Assembly (NCBI GenBank): GCA_003647095.1
Contig: QMME01000324.1
Location: 1-5,020, forward strand
Source of the DNA: Deltaproteobacteria bacterium
GTDB lineage: Bacteria; Myxococcota; B64-G9
Direction of reading: 5' to 3'
Length of the DNA stretch: 5,020 nt
Made by a program: the position numbers and the translations under genes. The notes under the pieces are model-generated. The model had not been told where the DNA came from and ran no database searches. It was given only the letters and a program-made list of their open reading frames with translations. Within the stretch, counting starts at the first letter, position 1, and every line of letters starts with the position of its first letter. This document shows, one piece after another, positions 4,202-5,020 of this stretch.

Positions 4202-5020
4202 GTGAGCTGGCGAATACACATGCTGCTGGTCCCGGCCCTGTTGCTTTCGGGATGCGGCGATCGCCGGGAAGCCCACCTGGAGCGCTTCCTGCAGCCGGGC
4301 GACGGCGGACAGGCCGCCGGCGAACAACTCGATGTCTTTTCCCTCCCCGGCGACGCCGCCGTGGCCGACAAGATAAACACCCGGCCTTTCCGGGAAGTGG
4401 CCGCCCGGCTGGGGGCGCACAGTTACCGAGCCAGCGTGCACTTCTCCATGTCCTCGCCGCAGGGCTGGGTGTCGCTGGACGAGACCGACCACATCGTCTA
4501 CGCCCGCAACGGCGACTTCTCCGTCAACCTGGAAAACGACGCCGGGCAGGGTTACCAGGCCATCTACAGCGGCGGGAAGTTCTTCCTGCGCAATCGACAT
4601 GCCCTGTTCCATCCCCGCGGCACCATCGACGGCCAGCACTGGCGGCGTCTCCAGGAGGCCTACGGCGGCTGGGCCAGCATCTACCGGCTGTTTCGCGGGC
4701 GCCTGGGTTTCGTCAAGGGCAAGCTGGTCAACCACCACGGCCGTGACGCGGTGGAGTTCACCATCGGGCTCAACGGCGGCAAGCCGCGGCTGCCGGGCAC
4801 CACCGAGCCGCCTCCGGTTCCGGCCGGGGTGAAAAAATACGTCTATCCCATCGAGCCCACGCCCAGCTACCGCGATCGCTGGCGGGACCGGGCCCGGCCG
4901 GTCAAGGCCCGGGGCCGGCTGCTGGTCGATGCCGACGCGGGGGCGGTGCTGGCGATCGACTTCCAGGGCAAATTGCTGATCCCGGCCAACCAGGACAAGC
5001 CGGAGTTCACCGTGGCCGTG
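4202..5020 (+). CDS. Predicted lipoprotein of unknown family, runs off the right edge
   Basis: An open frame of 273 codons with no stop before the window ends. The start GTG at 4202 gives a lipoprotein signal, MSWRIHMLLVPALLLSGC. It has a basic n-region, a hydrophobic core and a lipobox LSGC with C18 as the lipidated cysteine. The ATG at 4220 would leave almost no n-region, so GTG is preferred although its Shine-Dalgarno sequence is weak. G19 follows the cysteine, and D20 is at +3 rather than +2, so by the E. coli rule it is not held at the inner membrane. The mature part is soluble-looking, with beta-like stretches such as WVSLDETDHIVYARNGDFSV (89-108), YQAIYSGGKFFLR (118-130) and RLLVDADAGAVLAIDFQGKL (239-258), and a proline-rich turn at 203-221. 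The pattern hints at a LolA/LolB-like open barrel, but I cannot name a family. It is divergent from csp. Codon use is GC-rich like its neighbours, with no sign of recent transfer. Confidence 0.82.
   Translation, partial: MSWRIHMLLVPALLLSGCGDRREAHLERFLQPGDGGQAAGEQLDVFSLPGDAAVADKINTRPFREVAARLGAHSYRASVHFSMSSPQGWVSLDETDHIVYARNGDFSVNLENDAGQGYQAIYSGGKFFLRNRHALFHPRGTIDGQHWRRLQEAYGGWASIYRLFRGRLGFVKGKLVNHHGRDAVEFTIGLNGGKPRLPGTTEPPPVPAGVKKYVYPIEPTPSYRDRWRDRARPVKARGRLLVDADAGAVLAIDFQGKLLIPANQDKPEFTVAV

Noticed and set aside
3752..4738. A long minus-strand frame ending in the csp sequence
   Set aside because: Only the last 66 residues are a Csp. The rest is leader DNA and the antisense of the lipoprotein gene, and the ribosome binding site fixes the start at 3952.
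4108..4746. A plus-strand frame overlapping the lipoprotein gene in another phase
   Set aside because: Arg/Gly/Ala-rich with no signal or domain. The phase starting at 4202 has a lipobox and stays open to the window end.

Overview
The window is a compact, GC-rich bacterial housekeeping segment. Gene order on the minus strand, in the direction of transcription, is csp (cold-shock protein), rho, rpmE (ribosomal protein L31), a DUF1385/YqhQ-type membrane protein, then prfA (release factor 1), which runs off the left edge. A single plus-strand gene for a predicted lipoprotein diverges from csp and runs off the right edge. The rho, rpmE, DUF1385, prfA order, the RF1 N-terminus and the high GC suggest a deltaproteobacterium of the Desulfuromonadales/Geobacter type. 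That placement is from general knowledge of the neighbourhood, not from a search.

Region by region. 1-536 holds the N-terminal half of RF1, cut before its codon-recognition and GGQ motifs. 517-1584 holds the DUF1385 protein, overlapping prfA by 20 bases. 1586-1614 is an intrinsic terminator for rpmE whose U-tract ends one base before the DUF1385 start codon. 1680-1931 is rpmE, with a 9-bp leader hairpin (1952-1974) and a sigma70-like promoter (1983-2010). 2027-2152 is a 126-bp non-coding element with perfect 11-bp inverted termini. 2196-3449 is full-length rho. Its roughly 140-nt leader ends in a G-free, C-rich stretch (3465-3494) that looks like a Rho loading site, and its promoter (3599-3626) overlaps a palindrome. 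3627-3703 shows nothing recognisable. 3704-3728 is the csp terminator, 3752-3952 is csp, and 3953-4201 is the csp leader and promoter together with the divergent start region of the lipoprotein gene (4202 to the end).

The genes share a gene-expression theme: Rho (transcription termination), L31 (ribosome), RF1 (translation termination) and a Csp RNA chaperone. Each of csp, rho and rpmE has its own recognisable promoter. Those of rho and csp are strikingly alike across -35, spacer and flank. I see no new defence, mobile or biosynthetic system. The points worth a second look are regulatory: the similar promoters, the probable rho autoregulatory leader, the L31 leader hairpin, the terminator abutting a start codon, and the 126-bp palindromic element.
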